Shown: one piece after another, positions 11,138 to 22,882 of the stretch | How the letters are laid out: each line of letters opens with the position of its first letter | Position numbering within the stretch: position 1 is the stretch's first letter | Assembly: GCF_964340395.1 (NCBI RefSeq) | Contig: NC_135557.1 | Span: forward strand, 4,380,216-4,444,215 | Origin: Glandiceps talaboti | Taxonomy: Eukaryota > Hemichordata > Enteropneusta > Spengelidae | Length of the DNA: 64,000 nucleotides | Direction of reading: 5' to 3' | The notes under the pieces: generated by a model | Told to the model about the DNA's origin: nothing | What the model saw: only the letters and a program-made list of their open reading frames with translations | Databases searched by the model: none | Translations under genes and position numbers: made by a program

Positions 11138-11177
11138 AATTACTATTACACATTGGAACATTAGAAGTTAGAAACAT
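8664..11177 (-). CDS. Non-LTR retroposon ORF2 remnant (endonuclease end, reverse transcriptase), chimeric start
   Basis: The frame is 837 codons with no stop or frameshift. Residues 1-13 are translated from the flanking satellite; codon 14 spans the junction, so the ATG is accidental and element sequence starts there. The end of the apurinic-type endonuclease follows: GDIN at 35-38 and SDH at 98-100, while the N-terminal catalytic part is missing. Reverse transcriptase covers roughly 375-650: NYRPVSNLPF at 396-405, motif A LDLSAAFD with D468, motif B GVPQGSVLGP at 524-533, motif C YADD at 557-560. All three RT aspartates are present. The C-terminal region has LHWLPVQDRIKFK near 735 and GGRSFSSAAPRLWNELP near 796-812, typical of CR1/L2-group ORF2. 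No RNase H or zinc knuckle was seen. The function in a full element is target-primed reverse transcription; this copy is nicking-deficient by truncation. The intact frame suggests a young insertion. Confidence 0.9.
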   Translation of the reverse strand: MFLTSNVPMCNSNLQEFCSMLESYAAFTGHLYIAGDINLHLENINDSNTRKFKDLMDGIGLKQWIDYPTHVKGHTLDVILSNSTANINSTMVDSVQISDHFPVHARMVFQKPPLLRRQIVYRHLKSLPVNEFIEDLKLMPDLSIQQTDVETVVTTFNSYLSNLLDKYAPLKSRTIVIRPNTKWYTTDINDAKKRRRHAEQKWRKTKLEVHHQIYIEESRKVGQLIRQSKKSYYTSLVEDNSNDQKALFKIFSTLSGSSKHNSSLPSHDSPQELAEQFSAYFIDKIADIRRNLNSFDFGETRATFNITTNATSTFNEFQLFSPDHVHKIITKSPSKSCSIDPIPTSLFKKCITELVPILTEIINSSLQQGIVPDSFKSAVVTPLLKKSSLDCNNLKNYRPVSNLPFFSKILEKVVAAQLNAYLSDNALCEQFQSAYRKYHSTETALLKVHDDICTSLDAGKSVLLVLLDLSAAFDTIDHDILLSRLSDIGIKGTPLNWFASYLSNRQQSVLIKDTVSTPTLLQSGVPQGSVLGPLLFCIYISPLGQLIRQHNLNFHLYADDSQLYNALTPSDISLSVRNTEAAANDIKTWMTKNKLKLNDDKTEVLLITSKISRPQSPTINNIHIGESTIQPAETARNIGVTFDSHHTLKKHISTTCQSIYHYLRKIGYIRPYLSKSTCQKLVQALISSKLDNGNALLYGLPNDHIKPLQHVQNAAAKIIMRARKYDHVTPLLKELHWLPVQDRIKFKLLLMTYKSLNGLAPRYLSDLLHWKTATRTLRSTNKHLLYVPKYKLESYGGRSFSSAAPRLWNELPIEIREQVTISTFKKHLKTYLFSKTF
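11138..11146. repeat. Target-site duplication, right copy
   Basis: AATTACTAT immediately after the truncated 5' end of the retroposon, followed by normal satellite (TACACATTGG). It pairs with 8585-8593. A short duplication with 5' truncation is the usual mark of target-primed reverse transcription. Confidence 0.9.
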
Positions 11178-11388
11178 TTGCTTTACCTCTCACGACTGCA
11201 GCGTGTAGCAACATTAGAATACATTACAATATCAATGAATGCTATATATAAATTGCTAAACTATTTTGTTTAATTCACTTTCATATGGAACACCCGAGAT
11301 GAATAGCAAGACCCAAGATTAATTACCAAGACCCAAGATGAATAGCAAAACCCAAGATGGATGGATGTGTTTACCAATCTCAAGGCAG

Positions 11389-12273
11389 ACGTAAGTTAAT
11401 AATTGTCTCATAAAGTGATTTTACCTGATATTAATTACTATTACAAATTGGAACATTAGAAGTTAGAAACATTTGCTTTACCTATCACGACTGCAGCGTG
11501 TAGTAAAATTAGTATACATTACAATATCAATGAGTGCTATATATAAATTGCTAAACTATTTTGTTTTAATTCACTTTCATAAGGAACACCCGAGATGAAT
11601 AGCAAGACCCAAGATCAATTACCAAGACCCACGATGAATAGCAAGACCCAAGATGGATGGATATGTGTACCAATCTCAAGGCAAACGTAAGTTAATAATT
11701 GTCTCATAAAGTGATTTTACCTGATATTAATTACTATTACACATTGGAACATTAGAAGTTAAAAACATTTGCTTCACCTATCACGACTGCAGCGTGTAGC
11801 AAAATTAGTATACATTACAATATCAATGAGTGCTATATATAAATTGCTAAACTATTTTGTTTTAATTCACTTTCATATGGAACACCCGAGATGAATAGCA
11901 AGACCCAAGATTAATTACCAAGACCCACGATGAATAGCAAGACCCAAGATGGATGGATATGTGTACCAATCTCAAGGCAAACGTAAGTTAATAATTGTCT
12001 CATAAAGTGATTTTACCTGATATTAATTACTATTACACATTGGAACATTAGAAGTTAGAAACATTTGCTTTACCTGTCACGACTGCAGCGTGTAGCAACA
12101 TTAGAATACATTACAATATCATATTGATAACATAAATTGCTAAACTATTTTGTTTTAATTCACTTTCATATGGAACACCCGAGATGAATAGCAAGACCGA
12201 AGATTAATTACCAAGACCCAAGGAGAATAGGAAGACCCAAGATGGATGGATATGATTACCAATCTCAAGGCAA
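11389..12273 (+). repeat. Block B-C-D after the insertion
   Basis: Starts are 11389, 11685 and 11981. Rare changes tie it to 13454-14338 at an offset of 2065 bp: ACAAATTGG, CATAAGGAAC, TTTGCTTCACC and ATATGATTACC occur in both. Confidence 0.85.
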
Positions 12274-13158
12274 ACGTAAGTTAATAACTGTCTTTTTAAG
12301 TTATTTTACCTGATATTAATTACTATTACACATTGGAACATTAGAAGTTAAAAACATTTGCTTTACCTATCACGACTGCAGCGTGTAGCAAAATTAGTAT
12401 ACATTACAATATCAATGAGTGCTATATATAAATTGCTAAACTATTTTGTTTTAATTCACTTTCATATGGAACACCCGAGATGAATAGCAAGACCCAAGAT
12501 TAATTACCAAGACCCACGATGAATAGCAAGACCCAAGATGGATGTGTATGTGTACCAATCTCAAGGCAAACGTAAGTTAATAATTGTCTCATAAAATGAT
12601 TTTACCTGATATTAATTACTATTACACATTGGAACATTAGAAGTTAGAAACATTTGCTTTACCTATCACGACTGCAGCGTGTAGTAAAATTAGTATACAT
12701 TACAATATCAATGAGTGCTATATATAAATTGCTAAACTATTTTGTTTTAATTCACTTTCATATGGAACACCCGAGATGAATAGCAAGACCCAAGATCAAT
12801 TACCAAGACCCACGATGAATAGCAAGACCCAAGATGGATGGATATGTGTACCAATCTCAAGGCAAACGTAAGTTAATAATTGTCTCATAAAGTGATTTTA
12901 CCTGATATTAATTACTATTACACATTGGAACATTAGAAGTTAGAAACATTTGCTTTACCTGTCACGACTGCAGCGTGTAGCAACATTAGAATACATTACA
13001 ATATCATATTGATAACATAAATTGCTAAACTATTTTGTTTTAATTCACTTTCATATGGAACACCCGAGATGAATAGCAAGACCGAAGATTAAGTACCAAG
13101 ACCCAAGGAGAATAGGAAGACCCAAGATGGATGGATATGTTTACCAATCTCAAGGCAA
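12274..13158 (+). repeat. Block A/C hybrid-B-D
   Basis: Starts are 12274, 12570 and 12866. The first monomer has an A-like start (AACTGTC, TTAAGTTATTTT) and a C-like body (GTTAAAAAC, TAGCAAAATTAG, CACGATG), with GATGGATGTGTATG in its tail. The same hybrid recurs at 14339. Confidence 0.8.
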
Positions 13159-14338
13159 ACGTAAGTTAATAACTGTCTTTTTAAGTTGTTTTACCTGATA
13201 TTAATTACTATTACACATTGGAACATTAGAAGTTAGAAACATTTGCTTTACCTCTCACGACTGCAGCGTGTAGCAACATTAGAATACATTACAATATCAA
13301 TGAATGCTATATATAAATTGCTAAACTATTTTGTTTAATTCACTTTCATATGGAACACCCGAGATGAATAGCAAGACCCAAGATTAATTACCAAGACCCA
13401 AGATGAATAGCAAAACCCAAGATGGATGGATGTGTTTACCAATCTCAAGGCAGACGTAAGTTAATAATTGTCTCATAAAGTGATTTTACCTGATATTAAT
13501 TACTATTACAAATTGGAACATTAGAAGTTAGAAACATTTGCTTTACCTATCACGACTGCAGCGTGTAGTAAAATTAGTATACATTACAATATCAATGAGT
13601 GCTATATATAAATTGCTAAACTATTTTGTTTTAATTCACTTTCATAAGGAACACCAGAGATGAATAGCAAGACCCAAGATCAATTACCAAGACCCACGAT
13701 GAATAGCAAGACCCAAGATGGATGGATATGTGTACCAATCTCAAGGCAAACGTAAGTTAATAATTGTCTCATAAAGTGATTTTACCTGATATTAATTACT
13801 ATTACACATTGGAACATTAGAAGTTAAAAACATTTGCTTCACCTATCACGACTGCAGCGTGTAGCAAAATTAGTATACATTACAATATCAATGAGTGCTA
13901 TATATAAATTGCTAAACTATTTTGTTTTAATTCACTTTCATATGGAACACCCGAGATGAATAGCAAGACCCAAGATTAATTACCAAGACCCACGATGAAT
14001 AGCAAGACCCAAGATGGATGGATATGTGTACCAATCTCAAGGCAAACGTAAGTTAATAATTGTCTCATAAAGTGATTTTACCTGATATTAATTACTATTA
14101 CACATTGGAACATTAGAAGTTAGAAACATTTGCTTTACCTGTCACGACTGCAGCGTGTAGCAACATTAGAATACATTACAATATCATATTGATAACATAA
14201 ATTGCTAAACTATTTTGTTTTAATTCACTTTCATATGGAACACCCGAGATGAATAGCAAGACCGAAGATTAATTACCAAGACCCAAGGAGAATAGGAAGA
14301 CCCAAGATGGATGGATATGATTACCAATCTCAAGGCAA
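13159..14338 (+). repeat. Block A/H-B-C-D containing the empty target site
   Basis: Starts are 13159, 13454, 13750 and 14046. The first monomer has the same TTAAGTTGTTTT start, CTCTCACG and AGCAAAACCC as the interrupted monomer at 8541, but reads straight through AATTACTATTACAC. It is the uninterrupted sister of the insertion site. The rest of the block repeats 11389-12273 at an offset of 2065 bp. Confidence 0.88.
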
Positions 14339-16988
14339 ACGTAAGTTAATAACTGTCTTTTTAAGTTATTTTACCTGATATTAATTACTATTACACATTG
14401 GAACATTAGAAGTTAAAAACATTTGCTTTACCTATCACGACTGCAGCGTGTAGCAAAATTAGTATACATTACAATATCAATGAGTGCTATATATAAATTG
14501 CTAAACTATTTTGTTTTAATTCACTTTCATATGGAACACCCGAGATGAATAGCAAGACCCAAGATTAATTACCAAGACCCACGATGAATAGCAAGACCCA
14601 AGATGGATGTGTATGTGTACCAATCTCAAGGCAAACGTAAGTTAATAATTGTCTCATAAAATGATTTTACCTGATATTAATTACTATTACACATTGGAAC
14701 ATTAGAAGTTAGAAACATTTGCTTTACCTGTCACGACTGCAGCGTGTAGCAACATTAGAATACATTACAATATCAATGAATGCTATATATAAATTGCTAA
14801 ACTATTTTGTTTCAATTCACTTTCATATGGAACATCCGAGATGAATAGCAAGACCCAAGATTAATTACCAAGACCCAAGATGAACAGGAAGACCCATGAT
14901 GGATGGATGTGTTTACCAATCTCAAGGCAAACGTAAGTTAATAACTGTCTTTTTAAGTGATTTTACCTGATATTAATTACTATTACACATTGGAACATTA
15001 GAAGTTAGAAACATTTGCTTTACCTATCACGACTGCAGCGTGTAGCAACATTAGAATACATTACAATATCATATTGATAACATAAATTGCTAAACTATTT
15101 TGTTTTAATTCACTTTCATATGGAACACCCGAGATGAATAGCAAGACCCAAGATTAATTACCAAGACCCAAGAAGAATAGGAAGACCCAAGATGGATGGA
15201 TATGTTTACCAATCTCAAGGCAAACGTAAGTTAATGATTGTCTTTTTAAGTGATTTTACCTTATATTTATTACTATTACACATTGGAACATTAGAAGTTA
15301 GAAACATTTGCTTTACCTCTCACGACTGCAGCGTGTAGCAACATTAGAATACATTACAATATCAATGAATGCTATATATAAATTGCTAAACTATTTTGTT
15401 TAATTCACTTTCATATGGAACACCCGAGATGAATAGCAAGACCCAAGATTAATTACCAAGACCCAAGATGAATAGCAAAACCCAAGATGGATGGATGTGT
15501 TTACCAATCTCAAGGCAGACGTAAGTTAATAATTGTCTCATAAAGTGATTTTACCTGATATTAATTACTATTACACATTGGAACATTAGAAGTTAGAAAC
15601 ATTTGCTTTACCTGTCACGACTGCAGCGTGTAGCAACATTAGAATACATTACAATATCATATTGATAACATAAATTGCTAAACTATTTTGTTTTAATTCA
15701 CTTTCATATGGAACACCCGAGATGAATAGCAAGACCCAAGATTAATTACCAAGACCCACGATGAATAGCAAGACTCAAGATGGATGTGTATGTGTACCAA
15801 TCTCAAGGCAAACGTAAGTTAATAATTGTCTCATAAAGTGATTTTACCTGATATTAATTACTATTACACATTGGAACATTAGAAGTTAGAAACATTTGCT
15901 TTACCTGTCACGACTGCAGCGTGTAGCAACATTAGAATACATTACAATATCAATGAATGCTATATATAAATTGCTAAACTATTTTGTTTCAATTCACTTT
16001 CATATGGAACATCCGAGATGAATAGCAAGACCCAAGATTAATTACCAAGACCCAAGATGAACAGGAAGACCCATGATGGATGGATGTGTTTACCAATCTC
16101 AAGGCAAACGTAAGTTAATAATTGTCTTTTTAAGTGATTTTACCTGATATTAATTACTATTACACATTGGAACATTAGAAGTTAGAAACATTTGCTTTAC
16201 CTATCACGACTGCAGCGTGTAGCAACATTAGAATACATTACAATATCATATTGATAACATAAATTGCTAAACTATTTTGTTTTAATTCACTTTCATATGG
16301 AACACCCGAGATGAATAGCAAGACCCAAGATTAATTACCAAGACCCAAGAAGAATAGGAAGACCCAAGATGGATGGATATGTTTACCAATCTCAAGGCAA
16401 ACGTAAGTTAATGATTTTTTTTAAAAGTGATTTTACCTTATATTTATTACTATTACACATTGGAACATTAGAAGTTAGAAACATTTGCTTTACCTGTCAC
16501 GACTGCAGCGTGTAGCAACATTAGAATACATTACAATATCAATGAATGCTATATATAAATTGCTAAACTATTTTGTTTAATTCACTTTCATATGGAACAC
16601 CCGAGATGAATAGCAAGACCCAAGATTAATTACCAAGACCCAAGATGAATAGCAAAACCCAAGATGGATGGATGTGTTTACCAATCTCAAGGCAGACGTA
16701 AGTTAATAATTGTCTCATAAAGTGATTTTACCTGATATTAATTACTATTACACATTGGAACATTAGAAGTTAGAAACATTTGCTTTACCTGTCACGACTG
16801 CAGCGTGTAGCAACATTAGAATACATTACAATATCATATTGATAACATAAATTGCTAAACTATTTTGTTTTAATTCACTTTCATATGGAACACCCGAGAT
16901 GAATAGCAAGACCGAAGATTAATTACCAAGACCCAAGGAGAATAGGAAGACCCAAGATGGATGGATATGTTTACCAATCTCAAGGCAA
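14339..16988 (+). repeat. A/C hybrid, then F-G-H-D/C-F-G-H-D
   Basis: Starts are 14339, 14635, 14931, 15224, 15519, 15812, 16108, 16401 and 16696. F-G-H is present twice at a four-monomer spacing of about 1,178 bp, so this looks like a local tandem duplication. The 15519 monomer joins a D front (CATATTGATAAC) to a C-like tail (CACGATG, GTGTATGTGTACC). The H at 16401 has an altered start, ATGATTTTTTTTAAAAG. Confidence 0.78.
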
Positions 16989-18168
16989 ACGTAAGTTAAT
17001 AACTGTCTTTTTAAGTTATTTTACCTGATATTAATTACTATTACACATTGGAACATTAGAAGTTAGAAACATTTGCTTTACCTATCACGACTGCAGCGTG
17101 TAGGAACATTAGAATACATTACAATATCAATGAATGCTATATATAAATTGCTAAACTATTTTGTTTAATTCACTTTCATATGGAACACCCGAGATGAATA
17201 GCAAGACCCAAGATTAATTACCAAGACCCAAGATGAATAGCAAGATCCAAGATGGATGGATGTGTTTACCAATCTCAAGGCAGACGTAAGTTAATAATTG
17301 TCTCATAAAGTGATTTTACCTGATATTAATTACTATTACACATTGGAACATTAGAAGTTAGAAACATTTGCTTTACCTATCACGACTGCAGCGTGTAGTA
17401 AAATTAGTATACATTACAATATCAATGAGTGCTATATATAAATTGCTAAACTATTTTGTTTTAATTCACTTTCATATGGAACACCCGAGATGAATAGCAA
17501 GACCCAAGATCAATTACCAAGACCCACGATGAATAGCAAGACCAAAGATGGATGGATATGTGTACCAATCTCAAGGCAAACGTAAGTTAATAATTGTCTC
17601 ATAAAGTGATTTTACCTGATATTAATTACTATTACACATTGGAACATTAGAAGTTAAAAACATTTGCTTTACCTATCACGACTGCAGCGTGTAGCAAAAT
17701 TAGTATACATTACAATATCAATGAGTGCTATATATAAATTGCTAAACTATTTTGTTTTAATTCACTTTCATATGGAACACCCGAGATGAATAGCAAGACA
17801 CAAGATCAATTACCAAGACCCACGATGAATAGCAAGACCCAAGATGGATGGATATGTGTACCAATCTCAAGGCAAACGTAAGTTAATAATTGTCTCATAA
17901 AGTGATTTTACCTGATATTAATTACTATTACACATTGGAACATTAGAAGTTAGAAACATTTGCTTTACCTGTCACGACTGCAGCGTGTAGCAACATTAGA
18001 ATACATTACAATATCATATTGATAACATAAATTGCTAAACTATTTTGTTTTAATTCACTTTCATATGGAACACCCGAGATGAATAACAAGACCGAAGATT
18101 AATTACCAAGACCCAAGGAGAATAGGAAGACCCAAGATGGATGGATATGTTTACCAATCTCAAGGCAA
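16989..18168 (+). repeat. Module A-B-C-D (four monomers, 1,180 bp)
   Basis: Starts are 16989, 17284, 17580 and 17876. Private changes include AGACCAAAG in B, AGACACAAG in C and GAATAACAAG in D. This four-monomer module recurs at 32906, 44108 and 59739 with the same length. Confidence 0.85.
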
Positions 18169-19934
18169 ACGTAAGTTAATAACTGTCTTTTTAAGTTATT
18201 TTACCTGATATTAATTACTATTACACATTGGAACATTAGAAGTTAGAAACATTTGCTTTACCTATCACGACTGCAGCGTGTAGCAACATTAGAATACATT
18301 ACAATATCAATGAATGCTATATATAAATTGCTAAACTATTTTGTTTAATTCACTTTCATATGGAACACCCGAGATGAATAGCAAGACCCAAGATTAATTA
18401 CCAAGACCCATATGAATAGCAAGACCCAAGATGGATGTGTATGTGTACCAATCTCAAGGCAAACGTAAGTTAATAATTGTCTCATAAAGTGATTTTACCT
18501 GATATTAATTACTATTACAAATTGGAACATTAGAAGTTAGAAACATTTGCTTTACCTGTCACGACTGCAGCGTGTAGCAACATTAGAATACATTACAATA
18601 TCAATGAATGCTATATATAAATTGCTAAACTATTTTGTTTCAATTCACTTTCATATGGAACATCCGAGATGAATAGCAAGACCCAAGATTAATTACCAAG
18701 ACCCAAGATGAACAGCAAGACCCATGATGGATGGATGTGTTTACCAATCTCAAGGCAAACGTAAGTTAATAACTGTCTTTTTAAGTGATTTTACCTGATA
18801 TTAATTACTATTACACATTGGAACATTAGAAGTTAGAAACATTTGCTTTACCTATCACGACTGCAGCGTGTAGCAACATTAGAATACATTACAATATCAT
18901 ATTGATAACATAAATTGCTAAACTATTTTGTTTTAATTCACTTTCATATGGAACACCCGAGATGAATAGCAAGACCCAAGATTAATTACCAAGACCCAAG
19001 AAGAATAGGAAGACCCAAGATGGATGGATATGTTTACCAATCTCAAGGCAAACGTAAGTTAATGATTGTCTTTTTAAGTGATTTTACCTTATATTTATTA
19101 CTATTACACATTGGAACATTAGAAGTTAGAAACATTTGCTTTACCTCTCACGACTGCAGCGTGTAGCAACATTAGAATACATTACAATATCAATGAATGC
19201 TATATAAAAATTGCTAAACTATTTTGTTTAATTCACTTTCATATGGAACACCCGAGATGAATAGCAAGACCCAAGATTAATTACCAAGACCCAAGAAGAA
19301 TAGGAAGACCCAAGATGGATGGATATGTTTACCAATCTCAAGGCAAACGTAAGTTAATGATTGTCTTTTTAAGTGATTTTACCTTATATTTATTACTATT
19401 ACACATTGGAACATTAGAAGTTAGAAACATTTGCTTTACCTCTCACGACTGCAGCGTGTAGCAACATTAGAATACATTACAATATCAATGAATGCTATAT
19501 ATAAATTGCTAAACTATTTTGTTTAATTCACTTTCATATGGAACACCCGAGATGAATAGCAAGACCCAAGATTAATTACCAAGACCCAAGAAGAATAGGA
19601 AGACCCAAGATGGATGGATATGTTTACCAATCTCAAGGCAAACGTAAGTTAATAATTGTCTCATAAAGTGATTTTACCTGATATTAATTACTATTACACA
19701 TTGGAACATTAGAAGTTAGAAACATTTGCTTTACCTGTCACGACTGCAGCGTGTAGCAACATTAGAATACATTACAATATCATATTGATAACATAAATTG
19801 CTAAACTATTTTGTTTTAATTCACTTTCATATGGAACACCCGAGATGAATAGCAAGACCGAAGATTAATTACCAAGACCCAAGGAGAATAGGAAGACCCA
19901 AGATGGATGGATATGTTTACCAATCTCAAGGCAA
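18169..19934 (+). repeat. Block A'-F-G-H1-H1-D
   Basis: Starts are 18169, 18463, 18759, 19052, 19347 and 19642. A' has an unusual CCCATATGAATAGC tail (small deletion) and GTGTATGTGTACC. F has ACAAATTGG. The A'-F-G-H1 run recurs at 27894-29071. H1 is duplicated here. Confidence 0.8.
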
Positions 19935-21702
19935 ACGTAAGTTAATAACTGTCTTTTAAAGTTATTTTACCTGATATTAATTACTATTACACATTGGAAC
20001 ATTAGAAGTTAGAAACATTTGCTTTACCTATCACGACTGCAGCGTGTAGGAACATTAGAATACATTACAATATCAATGAATGCTATATATAAATTGCTAA
20101 ACTATTTTGTTTAATTCACTTTCATATGGAACACCCGAGATGAATAGCAAGACCCAAGATTAATTACCAAGACCCAAGATGAATAGCAAGATCCAAGATG
20201 GATGGATGTGTTTACCAATCTCAAGGCAGACGTAAGTTAATAATTGTCTCATAAAGTGATTTTACCTGATATTAATTGCTATTACACATTGGAACATTAG
20301 AAGTTAGAAACATTTGCTTTACCTATCACGACTGCAGCGTGTAGTAAAATTAGTATACATTACAATATCAATGAGTGCTATATATAAATTGCTAAACTAT
20401 TTTGTTTTAATTCACTTTCATATGGAACACCCGAGATGAATAGCAAGACCCAAGATCAATTACCAATACCCACGATGAATAGCAAGACCCAAGATGGATG
20501 GATATGTGTACCAATCTCAAGGCAAACGTAAGTTAATGGTTGTCTTTTTAAGTTATTTTACCTGATGTTAATTACTATTACACATTGGAACATTAGAAGT
20601 TAGAAACATTTGCTTTACCTATCACGACTGCAGCGTGTAGGAACATTAGAATACATTACAATATCAATGAATGCTATATATAAATTGCTAAACTATTTTG
20701 TTTAATTCACTTTCATATGGAACACCCGAGATGAATAGCAAGACCCAAGATTAATTACCAAGACCCAAGATGAATAGCAAGACCCAAGATGGATGGATGT
20801 GTTTACCAATCTCAAGGCAGACGTAAGTTAATAATTGTCTCATAAAGTGATTTTACCTGATATTAATTACTATTACACATTGGAACATTAGAAGTTAGAA
20901 ACATTTGCTTTACCTATCACGACTGCAGCGTGTAGCAACATTAGAATACATTACAATATCATATTGATAACATAAATTGCTAAACTATTTTGTTTTAATT
21001 CACTTTCATATGGAACACCCGAGATGAATAGCAAGACCGAAGATTAATTACCAAGACCCAAGAAGAATAGGAAGACCCAAGATGGATGGATATGTTTACC
21101 AATCTCAAGGCAAACGTAAGTTAATGATTGTCTTTTTAAGTGATTTTACCTTATATTTATTACTATTACACATTGGAACATTAGAAGTTAGAAACATTTG
21201 CTTTACCTCTCACGACTGCAGCGTGTAGCAACATTAGAATACATTACAATATCAATGAATGCTATATATAAATTGCTAAACTATTTTGTTTAATTCACTT
21301 TCATATGGAACACCCGAGATGAATAGCAAGACCCAAGATTAATTACCAAGACCCAAGATGAATAGCAAAACCCAAGATGGATGGATGTGTTTACCAATCT
21401 CAAGGCAGACGTAAGTTAATAATTGTCTCATAAAGTGATTTTACCTGATATTAATTAATATTACACATTGGAACATTAGAAGTTAGAAACATTTTTCTTT
21501 ACCTGTCACGACTGCAGCGTGTAGCAACATTAGAATACATTACAATATCATATTGATAACATAAATTGCTAAACTATTTTGTTTTAATTCACTTTCATAT
21601 GGAACACCCGAGATGAATAGCAAGACCGAAGATTAATTACCAAGACCCAAGGAGAATAGGAAGACCCAAGATGGATGGATATGTTTACCAATCTCAAGGC
21701 AA
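19935..21702 (+). repeat. Block A-B-E-D/G-H-D
   Basis: Starts are 19935, 20230, 20526, 20821, 21114 and 21409. The 20821 monomer combines AGACCGAAG (D) with AAGAAGAATAGG (G). B carries ATTGCTATTAC and CCAATACCC, which reappear in the B at 23178. Confidence 0.78.
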
Positions 21703-22882
21703 ACGTAAGTTAATAACTGTCTTTTTAAGTTATTTTACCTGATATTAATTACTATTACACATTGGAACATTAGAAGTTAGAAACATTTGCTTTACCTATC
21801 ACGACTGCAGCGTGTAGGAACATTAGAATACATTACAATATCAATGAATGCTATATATAAATTGCTAAACTATTTTGTTTAATTCACTTTCATATGGAAC
21901 ACCCGAGATGAATAGCAAGATCCAAGATTAATTACCAAGACCCAAGATGAATAGCAAGATCCAAGATGGATGGATGTGTTTACCAATCTCAAGGCAGACG
22001 TAAGTTAATAATTGTCTCATAAAGTGATTTTACCTGATATTAATTACTATTACACATTGGAACATTAGAAGTTAGAAACATTTGCTTTACCTATCACGAC
22101 TGCAGCGTGTAGTAAAATTAGTATACATTACAATATCAATGAGTGCTATATATAAATTGCTAAACTATTTTGTTTTAATTCACTTTCATATGGAACACCC
22201 GAGATGAATAGCAAGACCCAAGATCAATTACCAAGACCCACGATGAATAGCAAGACCCAAGATGGATGGATATGTGTACCAATCTCAAGGCAAACGTAAG
22301 TTAATAATTGTCTCATAAAGTGATTTTACCTGATATTAATTACTATTACACATTGGAACATTAGAAGTTAGAAACATTTACTTTACCTATCACGACTGCA
22401 GCGTGTAGCAAAATTAGTATACATTACAATATCAATGAGTGCTATATATAAATTGCTAAACTATTTTGTTTTAATTCACTTTCATATGGAACACCCGAGA
22501 TGAATAGCAAGACCCAAGATTAATTACCAAGACCAACGATGAATAGCAAGACCCAAGATGGATGGATATGTGTACCAATCTCAAGGCAAACGTAAGTTAA
22601 TAATTGTCTCATAAAGTGATTTTACCTGATATTAATTACTATTACACATTGGAACATTAGAAGTTAGAAACATTTGCTTTACCTGTCACGACTGCAGCGT
22701 GTAGCAACATTAGAATACATTACAATATCATATTGATAACATAAATTGCTAAACTATTTTGTTTTAATTCACTTTCATATGGAACACCCGAGATGAATAG
22801 CAAGACCGAAGATTAATTACCAAGACCCAAGGAGAATAGGAAGACCCAAGATGGATGGATATGTTTACCAATCTCAAGGCAA
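21703..22882 (+). repeat. Module A-B-C'-D (1,180 bp)
   Basis: Four-monomer module. The third monomer is C'-like (ATTTACTTTACC, CCAACGATG) but keeps GTTAGAAAC in place of GTTAAAAAC. Confidence 0.8.

Larger units (their letters stand above)
8541..11388 (+). repeat. A/H hybrid monomer interrupted by a retroposon
   Basis: The satellite part is 8541-8593 plus 11138-11388. The front has AACTGTC and TTAAGTTGTTTT (A-like); the remainder has CTCTCACG, TAGCAAC and AGCAAAACCC (H-like), so this is a hybrid monomer. The insertion lies within the conserved AATTACTATTACAC segment. Removing the element and one 9-bp duplication restores a normal-length monomer that matches 13159-13453. Confidence 0.9.
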
